Notes: a model not told the origin generated them from the letters alone. 64,000 nt of DNA from CAG-698 sp964385755 (GCA_964385755.1 CAYLPZ010000004.1:49078-113077), one strand, 5' to 3'; counted from the first letter of the stretch, positions 44,226 to 53,672 are shown. Translations and numbers: made by a program.

Positions 44226-44310
44226 AAATAAAAATGACTAGAAAACTAGCCACACAAAAACATTATGCCCTAGTTTTGTTTTCTGACAGGATGGTGCAAA
44301 CGAACTGTCA
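44226..44310 (-). promoter_or_regulatory. preQ1-I-like riboswitch with terminator/antiterminator switch
   Basis: On the minus strand P1 pairs TGACAG (44310-44305) with CTGTCA (44289-44284). The loop starts TTC, then GTTT, GCACC. The tail GAAAACAAAAC (44283-44273) is A-rich and its AAAC can pair with the loop GTTT as P2 of an H-type pseudoknot, the preQ1-I layout. Downstream AAAACTAG (44277-44270) can pair with CTAGTTTT (44249-44242) as an antiterminator; the alternative hairpin GGCTAG-TTTT-CTAGTC (44251-44236) followed by ATTTTTATTT is a terminator. Ligand binding would free the terminator and switch the gene off. Confidence 0.65.
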
Positions 44311-44315
44311 CATAT

Positions 44316-44343
44316 ATTATACTAAAATTTTTCAAAAAATCAA
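44316..44343 (-). promoter_or_regulatory. Promoter of the riboswitch-controlled operon
   Basis: TTGATT (44343-44338), 16-nt spacer and TATAAT (44321-44316) on the minus strand; the predicted transcript begins near the first base of the aptamer. The -35 overlaps the T tract of the upstream terminator. Confidence 0.6.
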
Positions 44344-44372
44344 GAAAAAGGCTGCATTTTTTTGCAGCCTTT
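44335..44372 (-). terminator. Terminator of the giant lipoprotein gene
   Basis: AAAGGCTGCA (44372-44363) pairs with TGCAGCCTTT (44356-44347), then TTCTTGATTTTTT. Confidence 0.9.
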
Positions 44373-44380
44373 CATTGCTT

Positions 44381-47300
44381 TTATTTTTCACGTTTTGCGA
44401 AATTTCCATTATTCCAAACAAGTGAAGAACTATAAGTTCCATTCCATTGAGTCCAAAGTGTTGAACCAGGAATTACACTATATAATGTAGTGCTCTTTGA
44501 TTCACTACCACATTTAACCGTAACAGTATAAGATACTGACTTAGTAGTTATTGGAGCTTTAATGATTCGACCATTGTTACTTACATATTCAGGATTATTA
44601 GAAACCATTGATACTTTTACATCACTAAAGTCTTTTTGAAGTATATAATTGATTTCAACCATCTTCATGAATTGTTCCCAATAATTTCCAGAACGTAATG
44701 TTTGAGGACAGTTCTTACCTGAGAATGTGTTATGTTGTTTAACTCTTGTCAAATCTAAACCATTTCTAATTAAGATGTCCGCAACTAATTTTGCAGTTCT
44801 TTGATATGTGTCATACATATCACCACTTAAGTTAGAACACATTTCAATACCAATTGAGTTATTGTTTCCACCTTTAGATGAAATAGAACCTGCCGCATAT
44901 TGTGAGAAGCATACCCAAGTTGTACCTAAATAATATTCACCATTAACTACTTTCCAAGTTGGGCCAGTATATGTTATATTATTTTTTCCAGGATTAGCTA
45001 TAGTCTTTGAACCATCTGTAATAGGAGCTTCTAAAGTAGATTTAACACCATTAATTACCCAATACCATTTAGAACCATCTTTAACGATATCAAATTCAGG
45101 TTTGTCATTTCCACTATACGCAACTCCACTTGCATTCCACTTAAATGCAGTTCCAGTTCCATCACCAGCATGGTATGCGATATATTTCTCAGGAACAACA
45201 CTTAATACTTTACCATTACCAACTGTATAATGGATTGATGTTTCGCCGCTAGACATACCATTACCGATTGAATCAACGGTACCAGTTAATGTAGCAGTGT
45301 CATGAACACAAACAAATTCAATTGTATCAATTCCTGCACGACGATCTTTATGACAGTTTGGATTATTAACTGCTTGGTTGTTATATGTTGTATCGATAAC
45401 TAAATCATCAAATAAGAAGTTATTTACACTACCATATGTTGCAACATAATTTCTTTGAGTTCCATCATTGTATAAACATAAGTTACCAAAATCAACAGTT
45501 GCAAAATTGTTTTCAGCGATTAGTTTAATAACTTTATCAAGTTTTTCTTGATCACTTAGTTCACTCACAACAACAGAAACATCTAAACTTTCAAAGCCAG
45601 GAGCACTAATTGTAATTGTTACAGTACCTGTAGCTTTTGCAGTAAGTAAACCATTTTCGTTTATTGTTGCAATATTTTCATTACTTGATGTAAAAGTAAA
45701 TACAGTATTTGCTACATTCTTACCATAGGCTTTTACATAAAGATTAACTGATTCATTAGTATGTATAGTACCACAATAATCATCATCAAATTGAACATCG
45801 ATAGATTTAACATTATTAACAACAATGTCAAATTCTTTTATAACTTTTTGCATGTAATCATAAACAGTTATCTTACATGTTCCTGCATTTACAGCTGTTA
45901 GCAAACCAGATTCAGTAACAGAAATAATATCTTTATTGCTTGTTTTGTAATATACATCTTGGAAATATGCATTAGATGGATATACTTTCGCATTAATTTG
46001 GAAAGTTTCTCCATCAATTAATTCAGTTGGCATTTGTTCAATAATAATGTCAGTAACAGGATCAAGTTCTAACCATTTAGCTTTTAATGTTACATTTCCT
46101 TCAACATCTAACATTGATTCATATTTCTTACCACTTTCATCATACCAACCAAGGAAGACAAATCCTAGTTTAGATGGACTAATCAATTCATCATTAGAAG
46201 TACATTTAACTGAAATAACACTTTCTTTTGGAGCTTCTTTGTAGAAATAAACTTTTCCAGGTTGATCTTTAGTAAACTGTGTAACAGGTTTAGAGAAAGC
46301 TAAAGTCATACCAACAGAAAGTTTTAAAACAATTGGATGAAGTGAACCATAGCCAGAATAAGATGATGAAATAGTTAATACATACTCAGCACCACTAGGC
46401 CATGAAGAAGCACCAGAATTTAATATATTAATAATCTTGTATAATCCAGTAACAGGATCTTTTCCAATATAAATACGATCTGAGAAAGTTGCTGTTGGAT
46501 CACAAGAAGCTTCACCTAAGAATACATCTGTTGCATATTTTCCACTCCAGAAAGTACCATTGTTGTAGTTATAATTGTCTACAGTAAGAGTTTGAGCTGG
46601 CGTGCCACACTGTGAATATAATTCATTTGATACTCCACCATCATGATCATAAGTGATTGTAAAGTTCTTTTCAACAATCCAATGAGCATATAAAGTAACA
46701 TCACCTGTCATATCTTTTGTTATTTCAGTAATATAATCAGTAGAATCTTTTGTTAAAGTCCAACCTAAGAATGTACCAAATTCTTTAGTTGGAATTGGAA
46801 GATTTAATCCTTTTCCAACTTCATAACGATTAGCACCATTTACTTCACCTCCATCAAGTTCATAAGTAATATTTGCAAATGTCACTAATGGTTTTTTCTT
46901 GAATTCTTCGTAAGCTTGTTTCATAGTATCAATTGAATCAAAATCTCCTTCTGTGCATTTACTTGCATCAATACTTGTAGTTCCTTGATTTGTGTATGCT
47001 TGGAATTTATAGTTATATGCAAATACAAAGTTGTCTTTTGCAAAACCAATTCTCATTTGTGTGGAAACACTTTCAAAAGAGTTATACATAATTTTAACTG
47101 TAGGTTTTGAAATACTATCAGTATTTCCTGTACCACGTAAACCTAAGATTGTATCTTTACAATATCTAAAAGTATTACCAATAACTAACAAACATGAGCT
47201 TTCATCAGTAAAGTTTTCAACGGCAATACCACAAGAATATTTATTAGAATCACCAGAACCATCAATTACATTTTCTATATATTCTACATATGTACCAGGA

Positions 47301-49609
47301 GCACATGTACCACCACTACCTAAATAAACAGTCCAGTAGTTACCCGCAAAGTCATAGAATAAATTTTTTCTAATTAAGATATCTCCAGCTAATAATTGTA
47401 CACGAATTGCAAATAAATTATTAGCAGTAGTTGCAGTATTTGTGAAATAGTTACTTTCAATCTTAATATCTGTAGCTAAATTAGACACATAAATACCATA
47501 TGCATAACTTGTTTTTGTATCAACAGTTATATGATTTCCTGTCATTTCAAGATTTGTTACATTTGTAAATTGTACTAATCCTGAATAGCCTTCAGAAGCA
47601 CCTTTGAAAATACAATTATTAATTGTAACATTTGATGCACTACTAGCTACAATGCTTTGTTTTGCATTAAATTGTAAACCACTAATTGAAACACCACTTA
47701 TGTTTTTAGAAATTGTTAATAAACCAGTAAATAATGCTTCTTCGTTTCTAGATGAACCATCAGCAGCGCTATTATTTGCATTTGGTCCAATAATAGTAAT
47801 ATTATTTAAAGCAATTGTAGGACTATCAGAATATGTACCAGGAAGCACAGTAATCTTAGCACCTTCATCAGCAACAGCTAATACACTTGTTAAACTTGTG
47901 TATGATTCGTTTGGACCTACTGTATAAACTTCTTCTTCTTGTACTTTATAATTTGCGTAAAGTACTACATCATCTTCTTCATTTTCACCAATAGTTAATA
48001 GTTTTTCACCACCAACTGTTAATGACCAACCAGTGAACTTATACCCATCTTTTTTAGCAATTGGTAATGTCACCGCAAATGAAGCAATAAATGACATTGG
48101 AGCATCAGATGGGATTGTACCACCATCTAATTCATATGTAATATTACAAATTTTCTTATATATTGCATATACGTCTAAATCACCTTTGATATCATCAAAC
48201 TTTTTATCCCATGAGATAAACTTATATCCTTCAACTGTTGGTGCATCAGGTTCGTTAGCACCTTTACGATTAGGTACTTGCTCTTCAGAAATTAAAGTAT
48301 CATTAAAACCAAAGAAGCGAACAGTAAATACTGGAGTAACTATTTCTACCTCGTATTCACCAAAGAAATCCCCAATTTCATAATAAATTGAAACAGTACC
48401 TAAAGCAATACCTGTTAATAAACCATTTTGATCAACTGTTGCAACTTCATCATTACTTGATGACCAAACACCAGTTCCTTCAATACCTTCGATATTCAAC
48501 TGAAGTTGTGATGTTTTACCATATTCTAATTGTGTTGGTCCTACAATAATAATAACAGGAGCAGTTAAAACTGTAACCTCAATTGTATTAACAACATCTC
48601 CAACTTTTGCAGTTAAAGTTGCTGTTCCTGCATTAACTGCAGTTAGTAAATTACCAGAAACAGTAAATACTTCTTCATTACTTGATGTAAATACAACTTC
48701 TCCAGTAAGATTTGTTAAAGTACATAATATTTCTACTTCACTTCCTGGATATAAAACACCAGGAACATTTAAACTAATTTCAGGAGTTTGTTCAACTTTG
48801 ACTACAGAACTTACTTCAACACCATTTGCTTTTGCGGTAATTAATGCTTGACCAAGACCAACAGCAGTTGCTTTTGTTCCTTGAATTGCAATAACAGAAT
48901 CATTGCTTGAAGTGAAAACAACATCTTCAGTTAAATCCTTACCATCATATGTTAATTCAAACTCTTCGCCTAAATAAACCTTCTCAGGTAATGCTAAAGT
49001 AATTTGTGGTTCTAAAACACGTTTAACTTCAATAGTAACACTACTAGAAACATTTGAACCATCTTTAGCGTTCACAGTAATAGTTGTAGTTCCTTCTTTT
49101 AAACCTTTTACTTTTCCATCTTCAACAGCAATAATAGAAGAATCAGAGACTACTACTTCATATTCTTTATTTGTTGCTTCTTCTGGGCTAACAGTTATAG
49201 CAATAGTAGCTTCTTCACCAACAAAAATAGATGAACTACTTAAAGAAACTTCTATTTTTGATACTTTATTATCTTCTACTTTTTCTTTTACTATAAATGT
49301 AATTTCACCTTTAATAGATGAATCAGATTTTAATTGTGCAATAATAGTAACACTACCAGCTTTTAATGCGCTAACAGTACCATCTTGATTAACACTAGCA
49401 ATAGATGAATCGCTTGATGACCATTCAACTAAAGTGTTAAGTGCATCGATTGGTTTAATTTCTAAACCTAATTTAAATTCATCACCAACAAACACTTCTG
49501 TTTTCTCGGCAGAAATAGTGATTGATTCAACAGGATTTTCTTTGTCACATCCTACTACTAGGACAAAACTTAAAACAAAACAAAGAAATAATCCAAGAAA
49601 TTTTTTCAT
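44381..49609 (-). CDS. Giant modular lipoprotein with C-terminal N-acetylmuramoyl-L-alanine amidase
   Basis: 1742 residues from ATG 49609, chosen for AAGGAGGAG upstream and a signal peptide ending LVVGC (lipid Cys 21). About 27-425: five bacterial Ig-like (BIG_2) domains. About 427-555: two InlB-like repeats (EGYKFISWD, DGYKFTGWS). About 565-870: a parallel beta-helix with runs of N-rich strands (VTINNCIFKG). More InlB repeats and two BIG_2 domains follow to about 1370. Then an Amidase_2 domain with VCVHDTA, AYHAGDG, GGNNNSIGIEMC and KQHNTFSGKNC, whose His and Cys spacing fits zinc binding. It should act on the cell wall, of itself or of others. Confidence 0.9.
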   Translation of the reverse strand: MKKFLGLFLCFVLSFVLVVGCDKENPVESITISAEKTEVFVGDEFKLGLEIKPIDALNTLVEWSSSDSSIASVNQDGTVSALKAGSVTIIAQLKSDSSIKGEITFIVKEKVEDNKVSKIEVSLSSSSIFVGEEATIAITVSPEEATNKEYEVVVSDSSIIAVEDGKVKGLKEGTTTITVNAKDGSNVSSSVTIEVKRVLEPQITLALPEKVYLGEEFELTYDGKDLTEDVVFTSSNDSVIAIQGTKATAVGLGQALITAKANGVEVSSVVKVEQTPEISLNVPGVLYPGSEVEILCTLTNLTGEVVFTSSNEEVFTVSGNLLTAVNAGTATLTAKVGDVVNTIEVTVLTAPVIIIVGPTQLEYGKTSQLQLNIEGIEGTGVWSSSNDEVATVDQNGLLTGIALGTVSIYYEIGDFFGEYEVEIVTPVFTVRFFGFNDTLISEEQVPNRKGANEPDAPTVEGYKFISWDKKFDDIKGDLDVYAIYKKICNITYELDGGTIPSDAPMSFIASFAVTLPIAKKDGYKFTGWSLTVGGEKLLTIGENEEDDVVLYANYKVQEEEVYTVGPNESYTSLTSVLAVADEGAKITVLPGTYSDSPTIALNNITIIGPNANNSAADGSSRNEEALFTGLLTISKNISGVSISGLQFNAKQSIVASSASNVTINNCIFKGASEGYSGLVQFTNVTNLEMTGNHITVDTKTSYAYGIYVSNLATDIKIESNYFTNTATTANNLFAIRVQLLAGDILIRKNLFYDFAGNYWTVYLGSGGTCAPGTYVEYIENVIDGSGDSNKYSCGIAVENFTDESSCLLVIGNTFRYCKDTILGLRGTGNTDSISKPTVKIMYNSFESVSTQMRIGFAKDNFVFAYNYKFQAYTNQGTTSIDASKCTEGDFDSIDTMKQAYEEFKKKPLVTFANITYELDGGEVNGANRYEVGKGLNLPIPTKEFGTFLGWTLTKDSTDYITEITKDMTGDVTLYAHWIVEKNFTITYDHDGGVSNELYSQCGTPAQTLTVDNYNYNNGTFWSGKYATDVFLGEASCDPTATFSDRIYIGKDPVTGLYKIINILNSGASSWPSGAEYVLTISSSYSGYGSLHPIVLKLSVGMTLAFSKPVTQFTKDQPGKVYFYKEAPKESVISVKCTSNDELISPSKLGFVFLGWYDESGKKYESMLDVEGNVTLKAKWLELDPVTDIIIEQMPTELIDGETFQINAKVYPSNAYFQDVYYKTSNKDIISVTESGLLTAVNAGTCKITVYDYMQKVIKEFDIVVNNVKSIDVQFDDDYCGTIHTNESVNLYVKAYGKNVANTVFTFTSSNENIATINENGLLTAKATGTVTITISAPGFESLDVSVVVSELSDQEKLDKVIKLIAENNFATVDFGNLCLYNDGTQRNYVATYGSVNNFLFDDLVIDTTYNNQAVNNPNCHKDRRAGIDTIEFVCVHDTATLTGTVDSIGNGMSSGETSIHYTVGNGKVLSVVPEKYIAYHAGDGTGTAFKWNASGVAYSGNDKPEFDIVKDGSKWYWVINGVKSTLEAPITDGSKTIANPGKNNITYTGPTWKVVNGEYYLGTTWVCFSQYAAGSISSKGGNNNSIGIEMCSNLSGDMYDTYQRTAKLVADILIRNGLDLTRVKQHNTFSGKNCPQTLRSGNYWEQFMKMVEINYILQKDFSDVKVSMVSNNPEYVSNNGRIIKAPITTKSVSYTVTVKCGSESKSTTLYSVIPGSTLWTQWNGTYSSSLVWNNGNFAKREK

Positions 49610-49703
49610 ATTCTCCTCCTTAAATGAATAGATTAGACCTTTGCAAGCCTTTTCATACATTATTATTTTATCATACTTTAATTAAACTTTCAACGTTATA
49701 ATA

Positions 49704-49731
49704 ATTTAAAAAATCTGGAAAATCCAGATTT
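49704..49731 (-). terminator. Terminator after the small membrane gene
   Basis: AAATCTGGA (49731-49723) pairs with TCCAGATTT (49719-49711) with a 3-nt loop, then TTTAAA. Confidence 0.8.
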
Positions 49732-49735
49732 ATAA

Positions 49736-49963
49736 TTAATCAGCAAATAATAAATTATTAAATAACAATACCCAAATTAAATCAACGTAACCAAATGCCA
49801 TTCCACCAAAACTAAATAATAAAGCAATAATTAAATGGAATATTGACTTAGTTTTTAAAAAGTCTTCCCATCTTAAAATAATTTCACAAATCCAGTTTAC
49901 ACCAGGAATCAATAGTAAAATACATTTTACTAGTTTAGATTGTTTTTTGAACCACTTTTTCAT
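49736..49963 (-). CDS. Small membrane protein, unknown
   Basis: 75 residues. Basic N-terminus (MKKWFKKQSK), then LLLIPGVNWICEIILRW and two hydrophobic stretches, probably two membrane helices. No family recognised with certainty. Last gene of the MazG-like operon, 9 nt after it, with AGGAGG before the ATG. Confidence 0.7.
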   Translation of the reverse strand: MKKWFKKQSKLVKCILLLIPGVNWICEIILRWEDFLKTKSIFHLIIALLFSFGGMAFGYVDLIWVLLFNNLLFAD

Positions 49964-49972
49964 AAATACCTC

Positions 49973-50293
49973 CTATAGTTCATTATATTTTTTATTACTT
50001 CCCTTTGCTTTATCAATGGGATATTTTTTCTCATTAACTGCTATCTTTTCAAGCATGATATCTTTTATATCAAGATTATACGTGTTTGCAAGTAGTGTTG
50101 CATAAAGAAACACGTCCGCAAGTTCTTCTTTCATTCTATTAATGTCTACTATTTCATGTTTCCATTGAAATAATTCTAAAAGTTCTGCTGCTTCGATAAT
50201 TAAAGCTTTAGCTAAGTTCTCACCTGAGTGAAATTGCTGCCAATCACGATCATCACGAAACTTTATTAATTTATCAATTACTTCTTTTTCCAT
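49973..50293 (-). CDS. MazG-like nucleotide pyrophosphohydrolase
   Basis: 106 residues of the RS21-C6/MazG-like family. The metal-binding Glu pairs are IEAAELLE and EELADVFLYA, each on one helix. FRDDRDWQQFHSGENLAKA is typical of the N-terminal part. The family cleaves non-canonical or excess dNTPs such as dCTP into the monophosphate. It is the third small gene after the PHP enzyme. Confidence 0.88.
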   Translation of the reverse strand: MEKEVIDKLIKFRDDRDWQQFHSGENLAKALIIEAAELLELFQWKHEIVDINRMKEELADVFLYATLLANTYNLDIKDIMLEKIAVNEKKYPIDKAKGSNKKYNEL

Positions 50294-50298
50294 TATTC

Positions 50299-50481
50299 TT
50301 ACCTTTTCTTAAACTGATTAGATTCTTCATCATATTCGTATCCGATTTTTGCTAAAATGTCAATAACTGATTCCTTGCAGGGAAGATCATCTTCTAATTC
50401 ACATATTTGTTCTAATGTTTTTTTCATATCACGTAAATAAGTATTTACTCTTGACAATAATATATAAGGATTACAAATCAT
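50299..50481 (-). CDS. DUF4250 protein
   Basis: 60 residues. The pattern NPYILLSRVNTYLRDMKKTL and YEYDEESNQF matches DUF4250, a small family of unknown function in Firmicutes and Bacteroidetes. It overlaps the PHP gene by 11 nt and precedes the MazG-like gene by 5 nt. Confidence 0.75.
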   Translation of the reverse strand: MICNPYILLSRVNTYLRDMKKTLEQICELEDDLPCKESVIDILAKIGYEYDEESNQFKKR

Positions 50482-51232
50482 TTTGTGAAAGCCTTTCTAA
50501 TAGTTCTTCATTACAATTTAGTATTAATTCTCTAGGGTATTTTAGTTCATTAATTAATTTAATTGACTGAGTAAAATCCCCTACTAAATCACAGTAATGA
50601 GCATCTGTGCCTAAATATATTTTATTACCATTTTCTCTTGCAAAGGTAAGCCAGTAACGTACTAAATCATTGTTTCCTCTTGTTAAAGAAAGTTCATTCA
50701 CTTCTAAGTATATGTCTTTCTCTTTCGCAAGTATTACTATTTTTTCTAAGTAATCATAAATAGCATTGGGATTTTTTCTTTCATCATTACTAAGCATATC
50801 ATAAAGACTTCTTTCAATATGAACAAATCCATTATAACAGTCTGGTAAATTTTTATACAATTGATATAGTTCTTCTAAAGATGAACACTTTTCTTCTAAG
50901 AAAACACTGTGATAACCAATTGGATGCCATTTTGTTTCTCTAAATGCTCTTTTATTATATACTTCTTGACCAATGTTAAATTCAAACCCATTAATTATCT
51001 TTATATCAGCCTCTTGATTTTCACGTATTATTCTTGAACGAAATATTTGATGTTGGTTTAATACGTCATTATGATAATTTATAAAATGATCAGTAGTTGC
51101 TAAATAGCGCAATCCTTTCTCTTTTGCTTCAGTAACATTTTCTTTTATTGTTGATATGCCATGTAGTGAAAATATAGTATGGGTATGCATATCTGCTAAT
51201 ATATCTTTTTTTGTAAGTTCTTTGTACTCCAT
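50471..51232 (-). CDS. PHP-domain phosphoesterase
   Basis: 253 residues. ADMHTHTIFSLHG near the N-terminus, TTDHF at about 47, an INGFEFNIG segment, FVHIERSL and GTDAHYCDL near the C-terminus provide the metal-binding His/Asp set of the PHP family (YcdX/histidinol-phosphatase type). A substrate cannot be deduced; FVHIERS differs from histidinol phosphatases. Five nt after the amidase gene. Confidence 0.85.
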   Translation of the reverse strand: MEYKELTKKDILADMHTHTIFSLHGISTIKENVTEAKEKGLRYLATTDHFINYHNDVLNQHQIFRSRIIRENQEADIKIINGFEFNIGQEVYNKRAFRETKWHPIGYHSVFLEEKCSSLEELYQLYKNLPDCYNGFVHIERSLYDMLSNDERKNPNAIYDYLEKIVILAKEKDIYLEVNELSLTRGNNDLVRYWLTFARENGNKIYLGTDAHYCDLVGDFTQSIKLINELKYPRELILNCNEELLERLSQNDL

Positions 51233-51237
51233 TTTTA

Positions 51238-52311
51238 CTATAAATGAACAATAAAGTTTTCTTGTTCAACCTTTCCTTCAAATTCTGTAATAATTGTAAA
51301 TGAAATATCATCTTTATTTGATAAATCCTCAAGATTGATTCTTCCATTTTTTAAAACTCTATTATCTAGAGTTTTAAAAGTTATTTTATAGCCTTCTGAT
51401 ATAAAATTTGAAACCTCATACTCCATTTTTACAAGACGCATAAAGTGCTCCCACATACCACTTCTTCTAATCGTCATAGGACAGTCTTTACCACTAAAGA
51501 AATGATGTTGTTTTACATCATCAAAGCTAAGATTATTATCTTTTAATAATTTTGCGACAAGTTTCGCAGTTCTTTGCCATGTTAAATAGATATCACTTGA
51601 TACATTTATGCATGATTCAATGCCTATTGAATTATTATTTCCACCTCTATTAGCAATAAGCTTATATGTTGGATTAAAATATGTAACTCCCAAATAATAT
51701 TTACCATCAATAATTTTACATAATATTCCTTGACTATTTATTTCACTAGTTAAACATACTCTATCTTCTATCACTTCTTTATTTTTTTCTATATGATACC
51801 TAGGGGCCATAATTGTTGTCTTTTTGCCATCAAGAGCATAATAACCATCCAATGTAATTGAAATGCTTGGATTTTCATTTTCGCCTTCTACACCACTATC
51901 TAAAAGTGTATAGTCATACATTGTGCCATCACCTGCATGATAGGCTATTTCATCATCTAAAATATTATGATAAATACCATCATTACCAGTAACATATTGA
52001 AAACTTGCACTATAGTGCCCCATTTCCCAGTCTTGTACTTTTACAACATTACTCCAAAAGGAAGCAGTGTGATCATAATCGGTATCCCCAGTGTCATGAA
52101 CACAAATATATTTTTTCTCTTTTTTACGTCCATCACGATTATCATTTTCAATCGGTGCAATGTTTTCTGTTATATTTAAATCTTCAAATAAATAATTGCT
52201 TATGCTACTAATAAGCAAGTGATCATATTCAAATTTCCAGCCATAAACTTTTATATTCTTGATAATAAGTTTTTCTTGATTGTCTTTAAAATATTGTAAT
52301 ACCTTATTCAT
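51238..52311 (-). CDS. Amidase_2 protein without signal peptide
   Basis: 357 residues. Paralogue of the C-terminal 300 residues of the giant lipoprotein: ICVHDTGD, AYHAGDGT, GKYYLGVTYF, GGNNNSIGIESC, WQRTAKLVAKLL and KQHHFFSGKDC. Zinc ligands (two His and Cys) and shared inserts are kept, but it begins MNKVLQYFKDNQEKL with no signal peptide or membrane helix. It could be cytoplasmic, released by lysis, or act in the mother cell at the end of sporulation; these are inferences. AAAGGAAA precedes the ATG. Confidence 0.85.
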   Translation of the reverse strand: MNKVLQYFKDNQEKLIIKNIKVYGWKFEYDHLLISSISNYLFEDLNITENIAPIENDNRDGRKKEKKYICVHDTGDTDYDHTASFWSNVVKVQDWEMGHYSASFQYVTGNDGIYHNILDDEIAYHAGDGTMYDYTLLDSGVEGENENPSISITLDGYYALDGKKTTIMAPRYHIEKNKEVIEDRVCLTSEINSQGILCKIIDGKYYLGVTYFNPTYKLIANRGGNNNSIGIESCINVSSDIYLTWQRTAKLVAKLLKDNNLSFDDVKQHHFFSGKDCPMTIRRSGMWEHFMRLVKMEYEVSNFISEGYKITFKTLDNRVLKNGRINLEDLSNKDDISFTIITEFEGKVEQENFIVHL

Positions 52312-52380
52312 TTCTTTATTTCCTTTTGCTATGTAAATATATTTTATTTCTCAAAATACTTTAACTAAACATTTGATACA

Positions 52381-52800
52381 TTATATTTTATCTATAAACG
52401 GAATATCTGCTTTTGTAAAATCTAAAGCGTACATTTCTTCCTTTGTTAATAATTTCATATCAGTGTGTTCAATTAGTTTAGGAGTTCCTTCTTTTACTAC
52501 ACATAAATAGCCATACAATGTAATATCAAAATCATCAAATGGTAAAATGTTTCGATATTGGAAGAAGGATGTACCCAAATATTTTTCTATAGTTATATCA
52601 ATGTCAAGTTCTTCTTTTATTTCTCTAATTAGGGCTGATGTTTTACTTTCACCTTCTTTAATCTTTCCACCTGGGAACTCATAAAAGCCTTCTAAGGCTC
52701 TTCCCTTTCCTCTTTTCACACATAAAATTTTATCATCAATATTAATTAGAGCACATACGACATGTAAATGATTAATTTGTCTTTTATCATTATTATTCAT
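52381..52800 (-). CDS. NUDIX hydrolase (MutT-like)
   Basis: 139 residues. The Nudix box starts GGKIKEGE and ends REIKEELDI, matching GX5EX7REUXEE. VCALINIDDKILCVKRGKG and EGFYEFPGG precede it as in 8-oxo-dGTPase MutT. It may clean oxidised nucleotides. No Shine-Dalgarno exists before ATG 52800; the -10 box is 6 nt from the ATG, so the mRNA may be leaderless. Confidence 0.9.
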   Translation of the reverse strand: MNNNDKRQINHLHVVCALINIDDKILCVKRGKGRALEGFYEFPGGKIKEGESKTSALIREIKEELDIDITIEKYLGTSFFQYRNILPFDDFDITLYGYLCVVKEGTPKLIEHTDMKLLTKEEMYALDFTKADIPFIDKI

Positions 52801-52806
52801 ATAATT

Positions 52807-52835
52807 ATTATAATTGTTTTTAATATAAAAAGCAA
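52807..52835 (-). promoter_or_regulatory. Promoter giving a leaderless NUDIX mRNA
   Basis: TTGCTT (52835-52830), 17-nt spacer and TATAAT (52812-52807) on the minus strand, then AATTAT and ATG. A start 7 nt after the -10 would be the A of the start codon. Confidence 0.5.
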
Positions 52836-52861
52836 ATAAAGAAAATTAAAAAAGTGAAATA

Positions 52862-52890
52862 TTTACTTTAATAAAAAAATATGTTATATT
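52862..52890 (+). promoter_or_regulatory. Promoter of the DUF975 gene
   Basis: TTTACT (52862-52867), 17-nt spacer, TATATT (52885-52890), with TG one base before the -10. Confidence 0.55.
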
Positions 52891-52913
52891 AGTAGAGGAA
52901 AAGGAGGAAAAAT

Positions 52914-53579
52914 ATGAAAAGTTCAAAAGAATATCGTGTACTTGCGGCTAAGGATTTTGATAAGTTTTCTAGTAGTCTATTATTAATATATTTTATATAT
53001 TTTTTAATATCTTCTGCTTTATCAGGGATTTCTATAACAATTAAGACGTTTAGTTTTGTGATTTCTATTGGTTCGATATTTATCTTACCACATCTTTCAT
53101 TTAGCCTAATAAAAATATCTCAATTAGTTCATAGTAACAAAAAACCTGAAGTTGAAAATTTATTTGATGGATTTAAACTTTATGGAAAAGTGTTATGCGT
53201 GTCATTACTAAGTGCTTTATACATTTTCTTGTGGTCATTACTTTTTATTATTCCAGGAATTGTTGCATCATATAAATATTCAATGGCATTACACATTTTA
53301 CTTGATAATCCAAATCTTTCAAGTAGTGAATGCTTAGAACGCTCAAAAGAACTTATGAATGGTCATAAAGCTGAATTATTCTTCTTACATTTAAGTTACT
53401 TTGGATGGTATATATTATGTGGCTTAACACTTGGTATTTTAACTTTATGGGTTGCACCAAAAGTAAGTCTAGCGCAATATAATTTCTATTGTGATTTAAC
53501 AAGTAAAAATACAAATCCTAATTTAGATAATGTATTTGTTTCTGAAGATATAAAACAAGATGAATTCAAACTTGAGTAA
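52914..53579 (+). CDS. DUF975 integral membrane protein
   Basis: 221 residues with about five membrane helices. The DUF975 core is IIPGIVASYKYSMALHILLD and SSSECLERSKELMNGHKAEL. Function unknown; common in Firmicutes. AAGGAGG precedes the ATG. Monocistronic. Confidence 0.85.
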   Translation: MKSSKEYRVLAAKDFDKFSSSLLLIYFIYFLISSALSGISITIKTFSFVISIGSIFILPHLSFSLIKISQLVHSNKKPEVENLFDGFKLYGKVLCVSLLSALYIFLWSLLFIIPGIVASYKYSMALHILLDNPNLSSSECLERSKELMNGHKAELFFLHLSYFGWYILCGLTLGILTLWVAPKVSLAQYNFYCDLTSKNTNPNLDNVFVSEDIKQDEFKLE

Positions 53580-53605
53580 TAGAAATTAGAGGAATAAAAA
53601 ACAAC

Positions 53606-53641
53606 AAAGTTGCACATTTTTTAATGTGTGACTTTTCTTAT
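53606..53641 (+). terminator. Terminator after DUF975
   Basis: AAAGT-T-GCACATT pairs with AATGTGT-G-ACTTT with two G-T pairs, then TTCTTAT. Confidence 0.75.
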
Positions 53642-53643
53642 AC

Positions 53644-53672
53644 TTGTTTATTTTATTAATTAGTGGTAAAAT
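53644..53672 (+). promoter_or_regulatory. Promoter of ktrB-ktrA
   Basis: TTGTTT (53644-53649), 17-nt spacer, TAAAAT (53667-53672). No c-di-AMP riboswitch fits in the short leader. Confidence 0.5.
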
